A program made the position numbers and the translations under genes. A stretch of DNA of 7,607 nucleotides from DASUHT01 sp051955775 (GTDB lineage Bacteria; Actinomycetota; Thermoleophilia; Gaiellales; JAICJC01). The notes under the pieces are model-generated. The model was given only the letters and a program-made list of their open reading frames with translations. It was not told the origin of the DNA and searched no databases. The number at the start of each line of letters is the position of its first letter. Within the stretch, counting starts at the first letter, position 1. The stretch covers positions 1 to 7,607 of the forward strand of contig JBQCGJ010000196.1 in the NCBI GenBank assembly GCA_051955775.1, in the 5' to 3' direction. Positions 1 through 7,607 of this stretch are shown here, piece by piece.

Positions 1-828
1 CGGTTCAAGCAACCCTCCCCGTGCGGGAGCAGAGCGCACAAGCGGCCGGACATCCGGCATCTGATCGTGATCGTGATGGAGAACCACTCCTTCAGCCAGA
101 TCATCGGGCCGGCGCGCTACATCACCGCGCTCGCGCATGCCTGCGGTCTGGCCACGAACTACCACTCCGTGGGCAGCCCCAGCCTGCCCAACTACCTGGC
201 CATGACCAGCGGCAGCACGCACGGCCTGCACCGGGACTGCGATCCCAAGAGCTGTCCACAGCGCGGGCCGAGCATCTTCTACCAGCTTGCGAACCACAAC
301 AGGGTGTGGCAGGCGTTCCAGGAGTCGATGCCGTCGAACTGCGCGCTCAGCGGCACGAACCTGTACGCCCCGCGGCATAACCCGGCCACCTACTACACGG
401 CCTCACGCCGGGGCTGCGCAAAGCACGACATGCCGCTGGGCACGACCACCACGGGCCCGCTGCACGCCGCCCTGGCAGGGAGCCTCGGCTCCTACGCGTT
501 CGTGACGCCGAACCTCTGCGACGACATGCACGACTGCTCGACCGCGATCGGCGACGCGTGGCTGGCCAAGTGGATCCCCGTGATGCGGGGAAGCCGCATG
601 TACCGGGCCGGTCACACCGCCATCGTGATCACCTTCGACGAGGGCGCCGGTGCGCATGTGCCGACGGTGGTCGTGAGCCCGTACACGCGGGCCGGGACAC
701 ACTCGTCGAGGCAGTTCTCCCATTACTCACTGCTGCACGCGGCCGAGTACATGTTCAAGATCCCGACTTTCCTCGGGCACGCCGCCTCCGCGGGCGGCTT
801 CGGGCACGCCTTCCGTCTGACGGCCTGA
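1..828 (+). CDS. Secreted phosphoesterase, acid phosphatase/phospholipase C-like family (5'-truncated by window edge)
   Basis: The frame is open from base 1, so the true start and any signal peptide lie upstream; the GTG at 67 is internal to the conserved core. 275 residues are visible. Motifs in order are IVMENHSF (24-31, the family's Glu-Asn metal pair), PSLPNYLAMTSGS (60-72), PNLCDDMHDC (170-179), TFDEG (211-215), VPTVVVSPYTRAGTHSS (after 218) and HYSLLHAAEYMF (from 241). These are the hallmarks of the phosphoesterase family of AcpA-type acid phosphatases and non-haemolytic phospholipases C, in the alkaline phosphatase superfamily. Eight cysteines are visible (8, 48, 80, 85, 114, 139, 173, 179), which fits an exported disulfide-bonded protein. 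The likely role is extracellular hydrolysis of phosphomonoesters or phosphodiesters for phosphate scavenging. The substrate cannot be read from sequence. The MFS gene follows after 55 nt and probably has its own promoter. Confidence 0.88.
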   Translation, partial: RFKQPSPCGSRAHKRPDIRHLIVIVMENHSFSQIIGPARYITALAHACGLATNYHSVGSPSLPNYLAMTSGSTHGLHRDCDPKSCPQRGPSIFYQLANHNRVWQAFQESMPSNCALSGTNLYAPRHNPATYYTASRRGCAKHDMPLGTTTTGPLHAALAGSLGSYAFVTPNLCDDMHDCSTAIGDAWLAKWIPVMRGSRMYRAGHTAIVITFDEGAGAHVPTVVVSPYTRAGTHSSRQFSHYSLLHAAEYMFKIPTFLGHAASAGGFGHAFRLTA

Positions 829-834
829 CGCGCA

Positions 835-858
835 CCGGGCCCACTCTGGCCTGCCCGG
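835..858 (+). terminator. Possible intergenic hairpin after the phosphoesterase gene
   Basis: CCGGGC at 835-840 can pair with GCCCGG at 853-858 across a 12-nt loop, starting 6 nt after the phosphoesterase stop codon. No T-run follows, so this is at best a weak or Rho-assisted terminator. In DNA this GC-rich such a pairing can arise by chance. Confidence 0.22.
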
Positions 859-869
859 GTCGTGCGGCG

Positions 870-875
870 TATCCT
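870..875 (+). promoter_or_regulatory. Possible -10 element (TATCCT) for the MFS gene
   Basis: TATCCT fits the actinobacterial TAnnnT consensus and ends 8 nt before the GTG start at 884, which would place the transcript start at or near the start codon (leaderless). The positions expected for a -35 box (about 846-852) match TTGACA at only 3 of 6 bases. The overlapping GGAG at 876-879 is an alternative reading, as a short-spaced ribosome binding site 4 nt from the GTG. Confidence 0.3.
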
Positions 876-883
876 GGAGCGTC

Positions 884-2248
884 GTGGCCGATGGCGACAT
901 GCCCGATGGGCGGGATCGGGCCGCCGCACAGGACGAGGCCGAGCGGCTTGGCCCGGCGCCGCCCACCCCGCGCGCGCAGGGCACACGCCGGCTGCTCTCG
1001 CTGGCGACACTGGACGTCGGCCCGCTGCGTCGCCATCGCGACTTCCGGCTGTTGTGGCTGGGCCAGGGGGTCTCGTTCCTGGGTTCCATGGTCACGTACG
1101 TGGCCCTGCCTTTCCAGGCCTACGAGCTGACCCACTCGTCGCTCGTGGTCGGGCTGATGGGGCTCGCCGAGCTTGCACCGCTCTTGATATCCGCGCTGGC
1201 CGGCGGAGCCCTGGCCGACGCCATCGACCGCCGCATGATGGTGCGGCTGACCGAGGGCGGCCTGGCGGGGTGCTCCGGGCTGCTGGTCGTGAACTCGCTC
1301 CTGCCGCATCCGGCGGTGTGGGTGCTGTTCGTGCTGTCGGCCGTCATGGCGTCGTTGGACGGCCTGCAGCGGCCGTCGCTGGATGCCCTGGCGCCGCGGC
1401 TCGTGGAACGCGACGAACTGATGGCGGCGGGAGCGCTGAACACCTTCCGGATGACGGTGGGGATGGTCGCCGGGCCGGCGCTCGGCGGCCTGCTGATCGC
1501 CGCGATCGGCCTGCCGGCCACGTACGGATTCGACGTCGTCACGTTCGGGGCATCGCTGAGCGCGCTGGCGATGATGAGGGCCGTGCCGCCGCCGCCCGAG
1601 GCCGAGCGCCCGTCGTTGCGCCGCGTGCTCGACGGATGGGCCTACGCGCGCAGCCGTCCGGAGCTGATCGGCACCTACGCGGTCGATATCGTGGCCATGT
1701 TCTTCGGCATGCCCAACGCCCTGTTCCCGGCGGTGGCGTCCAGCCTGGGCGGCCCCAAGGTGCTCGGCCTGCTGTACGCGGCGCCCGCCGTCGGCGCACT
1801 GCTGGCCACGGTGACCAGCGGCTGGACGGCCCACGTACGGCGACACGGCGCGGCCGTGTGCCTGTCGGCCATCGGCTGGGGCCTTGGCATCGTGGTGTTC
1901 GGCCTCTCGCACGCGCTGCCGCTGGCCCTCGTTGGACTGTGCCTTGCGGGCGTCGCCGACACCCTGTCGGGCCTGTTCCGAAGCGTGATCTGGAACCGCA
2001 CGATCCCCGACCACCTGCGCGGGCGGCTGGCCGGCATCGAACAGGTCAGCTACTCGACGGGCCCGCTCCTGGGCGATGTGGAAGCGGGCGTGGTGGCCAG
2101 CCTGGCCGGCGTGCGCGCCTCGATCGTGTCCGGCGGCGTGCTGTGCGTGGCGGGGGTGGTGGTCGCGGTGGCTGCGCTGCCGGCCTTCTGGCGCTACGTC
2201 GACCGCGGAGATCCCGCGCAGCCGGTCGTGTCACACGAAAGCGTCTGA
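884..2248 (+). CDS. MFS transporter, EntS-like (enterobactin exporter/MFS_3 type)
   Basis: This 454-residue protein has about 12 hydrophobic segments in two halves, the standard MFS size. Residues 1-48 are a hydrophilic tail, followed by LRRHRDFRLLWLGQ (48-61), the usual entry of EntS-like permeases into helix 1. Motif A, GGALADAIDRRMMV, lies at 107-120 between helices 2 and 3. QRPSLDALAPRLV (162-174), with RDEL and ALNTFRM after it, matches the EntS/MFS_3 group. A charged linker at about 232-260 separates the halves. The expected role is proton-driven export of a small molecule across the inner membrane; the substrate is unknown and siderophore export is not implied by context. The GTG at 884 is chosen because GGAG lies 4 nt upstream; ATG at 899 is an alternative that removes five residues. 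The peptidase gene begins 12 nt after the stop, which suggests one operon. Confidence 0.88.
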   Translation: MADGDMPDGRDRAAAQDEAERLGPAPPTPRAQGTRRLLSLATLDVGPLRRHRDFRLLWLGQGVSFLGSMVTYVALPFQAYELTHSSLVVGLMGLAELAPLLISALAGGALADAIDRRMMVRLTEGGLAGCSGLLVVNSLLPHPAVWVLFVLSAVMASLDGLQRPSLDALAPRLVERDELMAAGALNTFRMTVGMVAGPALGGLLIAAIGLPATYGFDVVTFGASLSALAMMRAVPPPPEAERPSLRRVLDGWAYARSRPELIGTYAVDIVAMFFGMPNALFPAVASSLGGPKVLGLLYAAPAVGALLATVTSGWTAHVRRHGAAVCLSAIGWGLGIVVFGLSHALPLALVGLCLAGVADTLSGLFRSVIWNRTIPDHLRGRLAGIEQVSYSTGPLLGDVEAGVVASLAGVRASIVSGGVLCVAGVVVAVAALPAFWRYVDRGDPAQPVVSHESV

Positions 2249-2260
2249 CGTGGTGACAGA

Positions 2261-4192
2261 ATGCGTGGCATGAACCTTGACATCCTGATCGATCAGAAGC
2301 ATCCCGCCGATCCGGCGTTCGCGCCCGACGGCCGCATCGCATTCACCGCGGGAACAAGCTGGAGCGAGCCCGGCAAGAGCCCGCAGTCACGTATCTGGAT
2401 CGCATCCGCCGACGGCTCTGGGTGCCGCCAGGCGACCCGCGGGCCGGGCGTGGACAGCCACCCGTGCTGGTCGCCGGACGGCCGCGTGCTGGCGTTCGCC
2501 TCCGACCGCGACCACGAGGGGCGGATGTCGGTGCACCTGCTGGAGGCCGGAGGCGAGGCCGCCCCGGTGGGGGATATCCCGGGGTCGGTGGAGCAGGTCG
2601 TATGGGATCCGGAGGGGCGCCGCCTGATGGTGCTGGCCGCCGACCCGGGCAGCGACCGCGCCGGCGCCGACTCCGCAACGCGCCTGAGCGACGGCGCCAG
2701 CCACGATCCCGAGGTGCGTACGCCGCGCGAGCACTGGCGGCGGCTGTATCTGATCGATGCCGGCTCGGGCGTCACCACGCAGGTGCCGCTGGACGCGGTG
2801 AATGTGTGGGAGTTCGACTGGCTCGGAGGCGAGGTGGCCGCCGTGGTGTCGGACGACCCTTCCGAGAGCGGCTGGTACGACGCCCGCATCGCCCTGCTCG
2901 ACCCGGCGACAGGTGAGCAGCGCACGCTGCACGAGCCGGTGCACCAGGTGTCGTGCGTGCGGCTGTCGCCGGACGGCGACCGGGTTGCCTTCGTGGAGGG
3001 GTTCTGCTCGGATCGCGGCATCCTGGTCGGCGACGCCTGTGTGGTGCCCACCGGCGGCGGCGCTGCGCGCGTGCTGTCCCGCGAGCCGGACGTGGGCAAT
3101 CTGGGATTCGCCGCCGGACGCCTGTGGTTTGCGGCCGTGAACGGCCTGGACAACGCCTGTGGATGGTTCGGGGACGACGGCCGGCCACACACGGCCTGGG
3201 CCGGTCCCGCCAGTCTGGCCGGCGGCTGGATCCCGAATATCGCCGTGTCGGCGGACGGCAAGCTGCTGGCTGCGGCGCACAGCTCCTGGGCGGAGCCGCC
3301 CGAGCTGCGCGTGCTGGACACGGCCGAGCCGTCGGAGTGGCGCGCGCTGTCGCAGCTCAACTCCGGTCTCGGCGACCGACCGCTTCCGAACTGCGAGCGG
3401 GTGACGTGGTCCGCCGCGGACGGCCTCGAGATCGAGGGGCTGCTGATCCGGCCCGCGGGCGTGGACGGCCCGCTGCCCCTGCTCGTGAAGGTGCACGGCG
3501 GCCCGACGTCCAGCTTCGGCTGGGAGTTCCCGGGTGCCGGAGACGTGTGGCCCGCGGAGGCGGGCTACGCACTGCTGCTGCCGAATCCTCGCGGGTCGGC
3601 GGGCCGCGGCCAGGAGTTCGCCCTCGCCAACCTGGGCGACATGGGCGGCGGCGATCTGGCCGACATCCTGGCCGGGATCGAGTCGCTGGTCGACGCGGGC
3701 ATCGCCGACACCAACAGGGTCGGCATCCTGGGCGGAAGCTACGGCGGCTTCATGGCGGCATGGGCGATCACCCAGACCGACCGCTTCGCGGCGTCGATCC
3801 CCATGGCAGCCGTCACCGACTGGCTGTCGTTCCACAACACGACCAACATCGGCCGGTTCGACGAGCTGTTCCTGAACGGCGATCCATACGACCCGGAGTC
3901 GGATTACCTGCCGCGCTCGCCGATCATGCATGTGCGGCGGGTGCACACCCCGACGCTGGTCATGCACGGCGAGCTCGATCTGTGCGTGCCGGTCTCGCAG
4001 GCCCACGAGCTGTACCGGGCACTGGCCGACGAGGGCGTGACCACCGAGCTGGTCGTGTATCCGCGCGAGGGGCACGGCTGGAAGGAGCGCGACCACGTGC
4101 TGGACGGGATCCACCGGCAGCGGGAGTGGTTCGACCGCCACCTGGCCGCGGACAGGGCCGCGGTCAGGCCGCTTGAAACCCGATCGGCGTGA
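2261..4192 (+). CDS. S9 family peptidase (prolyl oligopeptidase/acylaminoacyl-peptidase-like)
   Basis: This 643-residue serine peptidase has the family's two-part build. The N-terminal part (about 1-370) is a beta-propeller with TolB/PD40-type blades, seen as DPAFAPDGRIAF, DSHPCWSPDGRVLAFASDRD (from 65), VVWDPEGRRLMVLA, VRLSPDGDRVAFVEG and IAVSADGKLLAAAHSS. The C-terminal alpha/beta-hydrolase carries HGGP (412-415, oxyanion region), NPRGS (442-446), the nucleophile elbow GGSYGG with Ser493, Asp573 in HGELDLCVP and His605 in PREGHGW, so the triad is complete. No signal peptide is visible, so it is probably cytoplasmic and acts on short peptides or acylated N-termini. It starts 12 nt after the MFS stop. 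The ATG at 2261 has only a weak GGTGA upstream; the ATG at 2270 is a real alternative (MNLDILIDQKHP looks like a family N-terminus) and would lower residue numbers by three. The 3' end overlaps the convergent gene by 29 nt. Confidence 0.92.
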   Translation: MRGMNLDILIDQKHPADPAFAPDGRIAFTAGTSWSEPGKSPQSRIWIASADGSGCRQATRGPGVDSHPCWSPDGRVLAFASDRDHEGRMSVHLLEAGGEAAPVGDIPGSVEQVVWDPEGRRLMVLAADPGSDRAGADSATRLSDGASHDPEVRTPREHWRRLYLIDAGSGVTTQVPLDAVNVWEFDWLGGEVAAVVSDDPSESGWYDARIALLDPATGEQRTLHEPVHQVSCVRLSPDGDRVAFVEGFCSDRGILVGDACVVPTGGGAARVLSREPDVGNLGFAAGRLWFAAVNGLDNACGWFGDDGRPHTAWAGPASLAGGWIPNIAVSADGKLLAAAHSSWAEPPELRVLDTAEPSEWRALSQLNSGLGDRPLPNCERVTWSAADGLEIEGLLIRPAGVDGPLPLLVKVHGGPTSSFGWEFPGAGDVWPAEAGYALLLPNPRGSAGRGQEFALANLGDMGGGDLADILAGIESLVDAGIADTNRVGILGGSYGGFMAAWAITQTDRFAASIPMAAVTDWLSFHNTTNIGRFDELFLNGDPYDPESDYLPRSPIMHVRRVHTPTLVMHGELDLCVPVSQAHELYRALADEGVTTELVVYPREGHGWKERDHVLDGIHRQREWFDRHLAADRAAVRPLETRSA

Positions 4193-4928
4193 TCACCGCG
4201 CGCTGATCGGGCACGAAGCGCAACGGCCGCCTGGCCTCGATCTCATACCGCCAGGCCAGAATCCGGCCCTCCACAGCCGGGGGAAGGTGTGCGGGGATGG
4301 AGAACTCGAACGGCGCCCAGGTGGCGCCTTCCAGCCACGCGGCGGGACAGGCATCCGCCTCCCATACGCACAGATCGCGCCATATCGGCTGGTAGCGCAC
4401 GTTCCATCCGCGGTCGAGCCGCCAGCACTCCAGGAATCGCGCCGACACCAGCAGCCCGGCCGGGCGGGTGGCGCGGTCGCCGTGCACCCTGCCGCGTAGG
4501 CGGCCCCCTCCGCGCAGCGCAGCGTCCGCCAGCTCGACATGGAAACCGCGCGCGTCGAAGCTTGCGATCAGCCGGTCCCGCGGATAGTCCTCGGTGTGCG
4601 CGTGTGGCTCGCCGCACGTGATCTCCAGCTCTTCGGCCACCGCCGCCCGCTGACGCCGGGAACCGCGGCGGCGGGCGATCACGCCGTAGCCGAGCGTGCA
4701 GCGATCGGTGGCCGTGGACGGCGGCGCGTCCTTCGGCACATCGAGCTGGAACCGGCCGTCTGTCCCCGGCAGGCCGAACGCCACGTGAAACGTCCCGCGG
4801 GCACCGGGGGTGCGCTCGCGGCGCACGAGCTCGACCTCGTCAGCACCGGGCACGCTGCCGCCGACAACTCCTCCCGCGGCGGCCACCGGCGTGTCCAGCG
4901 AAAGCTCGAGGCCCAACGCGGCCGACAT
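4164..4928 (-). CDS. Arrestin-fold two-domain protein, Spo0M-like (tentative)
   Basis: I do not recognise this 254-residue protein with certainty. It reads as two beta-rich halves, each ending in the same pattern. In the first half FQLDVPKDAPPST (60-72) is followed by LGYGVIAR (79-86); in the second FEFSIPAHLPPAVEG (207-221) is followed by AWRYEIEAR (225-233). This 'F.(I/L).(I/V)P...PP..........Y.(I/V)..R' signature is typical of arrestin N and C domains and of the related Spo0M family. The N-terminus LELSLDTPVAAAGGVVGGSVPG resembles an arrestin 'PG..V.G.V' edge. There is no signal peptide or membrane segment, so it is probably cytosolic, perhaps a scaffold or binding protein; no catalytic motif is visible. 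The ATG at 4928 has GGGAG 13 nt upstream, too distant for a good ribosome site, and a -10-like element 7 nt upstream. The family call is by pattern only. Confidence 0.6.
   Translation of the reverse strand: MSAALGLELSLDTPVAAAGGVVGGSVPGADEVELVRRERTPGARGTFHVAFGLPGTDGRFQLDVPKDAPPSTATDRCTLGYGVIARRRGSRRQRAAVAEELEITCGEPHAHTEDYPRDRLIASFDARGFHVELADAALRGGGRLRGRVHGDRATRPAGLLVSARFLECWRLDRGWNVRYQPIWRDLCVWEADACPAAWLEGATWAPFEFSIPAHLPPAVEGRILAWRYEIEARRPLRFVPDQRAVITPIGFQAA
4179..4211. repeat. Inverted repeat in the convergent gene-end overlap, possible bidirectional hairpin
   Basis: CCCGATC (4179-4185) and GATCGGG (4205-4211) are perfect 7-nt inverted repeats flanking the 8-nt palindrome GTGATCAC (4189-4196). 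The structure straddles the S9 peptidase stop and lies just inside the 3' end of the arrestin-like gene. On the minus strand it is followed by TTTC, a weak T-run. It could slow or stop converging polymerases, but it lies within coding sequence and lacks strong U-tracts. Confidence 0.3.
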
Positions 4929-4935
4929 ACCGCAA

Positions 4936-4941
4936 ATCGTA
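4936..4941 (-). promoter_or_regulatory. Possible -10 element (TACGAT) for the arrestin-like gene
   Basis: Read on the minus strand, TACGAT fits TAnnnT and ends 7 nt before the ATG at 4928, the geometry expected for leaderless transcription in actinobacteria. No convincing -35 hexamer is seen 16-19 nt upstream. It lies in the 78-nt gap after the M24 gene, so this gene may be transcribed separately from the ftsH-M24 pair. Confidence 0.3.
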
Positions 4942-4979
4942 CTCCCGGGATGACGGGGAGGATGTGACGTGTCGAAACC

Positions 4980-4999
4980 CGGGCGGCGAGGCGCGCCCG
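4980..4999 (-). terminator. Possible weak terminator hairpin after the M24 gene
   Basis: CGGGCG and CGCCCG form a 6-bp all-GC stem with an 8-nt loop, 7 nt beyond the TAG stop of the M24 gene. On the minus strand the stem is followed by GGTTTCG, only a short T-run. It may be an intrinsic terminator or pause site, but chance pairing is plausible in such GC-rich sequence. Confidence 0.3.
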
Positions 5000-5006
5000 C
5001 GCCACG

Positions 5007-6257
5007 CTAGACGTCCTCCCAGGGGAAGCTGTCCAGCCGCTCGGCGCCGGTGTCGGTGACCAGCGCCTGCGTCTCCAGCTTCACGGCTTCGCGGCCGCCC
5101 TGCTCGCCGATCAGGCTCTCCACGCACACCACCATCCCGGGCTGGAACACGCCGGCCTGGAAGTCGGCCGCGTCCTGGGGCGCATAGGCGGCCGGGTACT
5201 CGTCGCTGAGGCCGACGCCGTGCAGCAGGCAGGAGTAGCGATTGGCCAGGTACCGGTGCGGGATCGGCCAGCTCCTCCGCGAGTACTCGCGGAAGTCCAT
5301 GCCGGGCTCGATCAGCGCCAGGTTGTGCTCGATCTGCTCGCGCGCGGCGGCGTACAGCGAGCGCTGTTCGGCGGTCATGTCCACGTGGTCGATCGTCCAC
5401 GAGCGCGAGAGATCCGCGCAGTACCCGTACGGCCCGATCATGTCGGTGTCGAAGGCCAGCATGTCGCCACTCTGCGCGACGTGGCCGGAGCACTCCTGGA
5501 ACCACGGATTGGTGCGCTCCCCCACCGCCAGCAGCCGCGTCTCCAGCCACCCGCCTCCCGAGCGGATGTTCTCGTGGTGCAGCTCGGCCCAGATCTCCTG
5601 CTCGGTGCGGCCCGCCACCGACTGCTCGTACATCCTCGCCATGCCCGCCTCGCACACCCGCAGCGTCCAGCGCATCAGCTCGATCTCCTGCGGGCTCTTG
5701 ATCATCCGCGCGTGCTCGGTCAGCTCCTGCCCCTCGACCAGGGTCACGCCGTACCTGCGGAGGGCGTCCACGCCGGGTGGCTCGAGCTTGTCCACCGCCA
5801 GTCGCAGATCGCCCGCCGTGCGCTCGCGCAGCGCGTCCACGATCTCCCGCGCCCAGGTGTCGACCCACTCGGCCAGATTCTCTGCGGAGTACATGTAGAA
5901 CCAGGCGTAGGCGGGCCGGATCTCGTCGATCGTCTCCAGTCCGCGCACGACATGCTCCGAGCCGCGGTACTCGAAGTCGATGGCGTGGCCGTCGGCGAAC
6001 ACCAGGGCGTAGTGGAAGGGGTTGTGCGCCGCCCACACCTGCATGTTGGCGGCATCCAGCGCATAGCGGATGTTGGTGGGGTCGAACAGCAGGATGGCGG
6101 TGCACCCGTGCCGGGCCACCTGCTCGACCAGCCGCCGCTTGCGGTAGCCGCGTGCCGCCACCAGTGTCGAGTGCGGAATGGGGCTGACCAGCGGCCGGTC
6201 CGCGCCGGCGGCGTTCAGGTACTCGCGCTTGCGCGGGTCCTTGAAGACGCGGGCCAA
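5007..6257 (-). CDS. M24-fold metalloenzyme of the DddP (DMSP lyase) type
   Basis: The protein has 416 residues from the TTG at 6257: a creatinase-like N-terminal domain (about 35-185) and a pita-bread M24 domain (about 186-410). Several stretches closely match marine DddP as I recall it: FDPTNIRYALDAANMQVWAAHNPF-like residues at 58-81, ENIRSGGGWLETRLL (229-243), RTNPWFQEC (248-256), AFDTDMIGPYG (268-278), HGVGLSDEYP (346-355) and CVESLIGE (378-385). Matching the DddP metal ligands Asp295, Asp297, Asp307, His371, Glu406 and Glu421 are Asp270, Asp272, Asp282, His346, Glu380 and Glu395. Trp75, Tyr341 and Asp352 match Trp95, Tyr366 and the proposed catalytic base Asp377. DddP cleaves dimethylsulfoniopropionate to dimethyl sulfide and acrylate. 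Function by homology is uncertain, since M24 relatives include prolidases and creatinases. The frame stays open upstream into ftsH (ATG at 6341), but that part is Arg/Gly-rich shadow sequence. The TTG lies 5 nt past the ftsH stop; a CTG at 6266 overlapping that stop is an outside possibility. Confidence 0.85.
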   Translation of the reverse strand: MARVFKDPRKREYLNAAGADRPLVSPIPHSTLVAARGYRKRRLVEQVARHGCTAILLFDPTNIRYALDAANMQVWAAHNPFHYALVFADGHAIDFEYRGSEHVVRGLETIDEIRPAYAWFYMYSAENLAEWVDTWAREIVDALRERTAGDLRLAVDKLEPPGVDALRRYGVTLVEGQELTEHARMIKSPQEIELMRWTLRVCEAGMARMYEQSVAGRTEQEIWAELHHENIRSGGGWLETRLLAVGERTNPWFQECSGHVAQSGDMLAFDTDMIGPYGYCADLSRSWTIDHVDMTAEQRSLYAAAREQIEHNLALIEPGMDFREYSRRSWPIPHRYLANRYSCLLHGVGLSDEYPAAYAPQDAADFQAGVFQPGMVVCVESLIGEQGGREAVKLETQALVTDTGAERLDSFPWEDV

Positions 6258-6262
6258 CGCGA

Positions 6263-7607
<1,345 letters not shown>

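Noticed and set aside
755..2014. Long open frame (419 codons) antisense to the MFS gene
   Set aside because: It is rich in Arg, Gly, His and Gln with no recognisable motif, as expected for a shadow frame in GC-rich coding DNA; the MFS frame on the other strand is unambiguous.
862..2256. Open frame of 464 codons overlapping the MFS gene on the same strand
   Set aside because: Its product is Arg/Ala/Gly-rich without hydrophobic helices, while the overlapping frame gives a clean 12-helix permease.
2387..4141. Open frame of 584 codons antisense to the S9 peptidase
   Set aside because: The sense strand encodes a peptidase with an intact catalytic triad; the antisense product has low-complexity composition and no domain signature.
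5007..6257. Naming the M24 protein as an ordinary Xaa-Pro dipeptidase
   Set aside because: The residues between the first metal ligands (AFDTD) and the long identical blocks around RTNPWFQEC and HGVGLSDEYP fit DddP better than prolidase, although peptidase activity cannot be excluded from sequence alone.

Overview
The window is GC-rich, densely coding bacterial DNA with strong G/C preference at third codon positions. The gene content suggests a high-GC actinobacterium: a secreted acid-phosphatase-type phosphoesterase, an EntS-like MFS permease, an S9 peptidase, an FtsH variant, GTG/TTG starts and weak ribosome binding sites. Thermoleophilia (Solirubrobacterales or Gaiellales) is my best guess. 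That placement is an inference from protein style, since the window has no rRNA or other phylogenetic marker.

Layout: two three-gene blocks converge near position 4180. The plus-strand block holds the 3' part of a secreted phosphoesterase (1-828, start upstream of the window), an MFS permease (884-2248) and a cytoplasmic S9 prolyl-oligopeptidase-family peptidase (2261-4192). The last two are only 12 nt apart and probably co-transcribed. The minus-strand block, read right to left, holds FtsH (6263-7607, N-terminus outside the window), an M24-fold protein of the DddP type (5007-6257) starting 5 nt after the ftsH stop, and after a 78-nt gap a two-domain arrestin-like protein (4164-4928). The two blocks overlap tail to tail by 29 nt.

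The most interesting gene is the M24 protein. It lacks the usual prolidase signature and instead carries every metal ligand, and the proposed catalytic aspartate, that I recall for the DMSP lyase DddP. It is tightly coupled to a membrane protease gene. The FtsH copy has Ile in place of the conserved aromatic pore-loop residue. No mobile element, CRISPR array, tRNA or rRNA was seen. No intergenic gap exceeds 80 nt, so there are no long non-coding stretches to describe. I see no clear new multi-gene system; the novelty lies in individual genes and their coupling.
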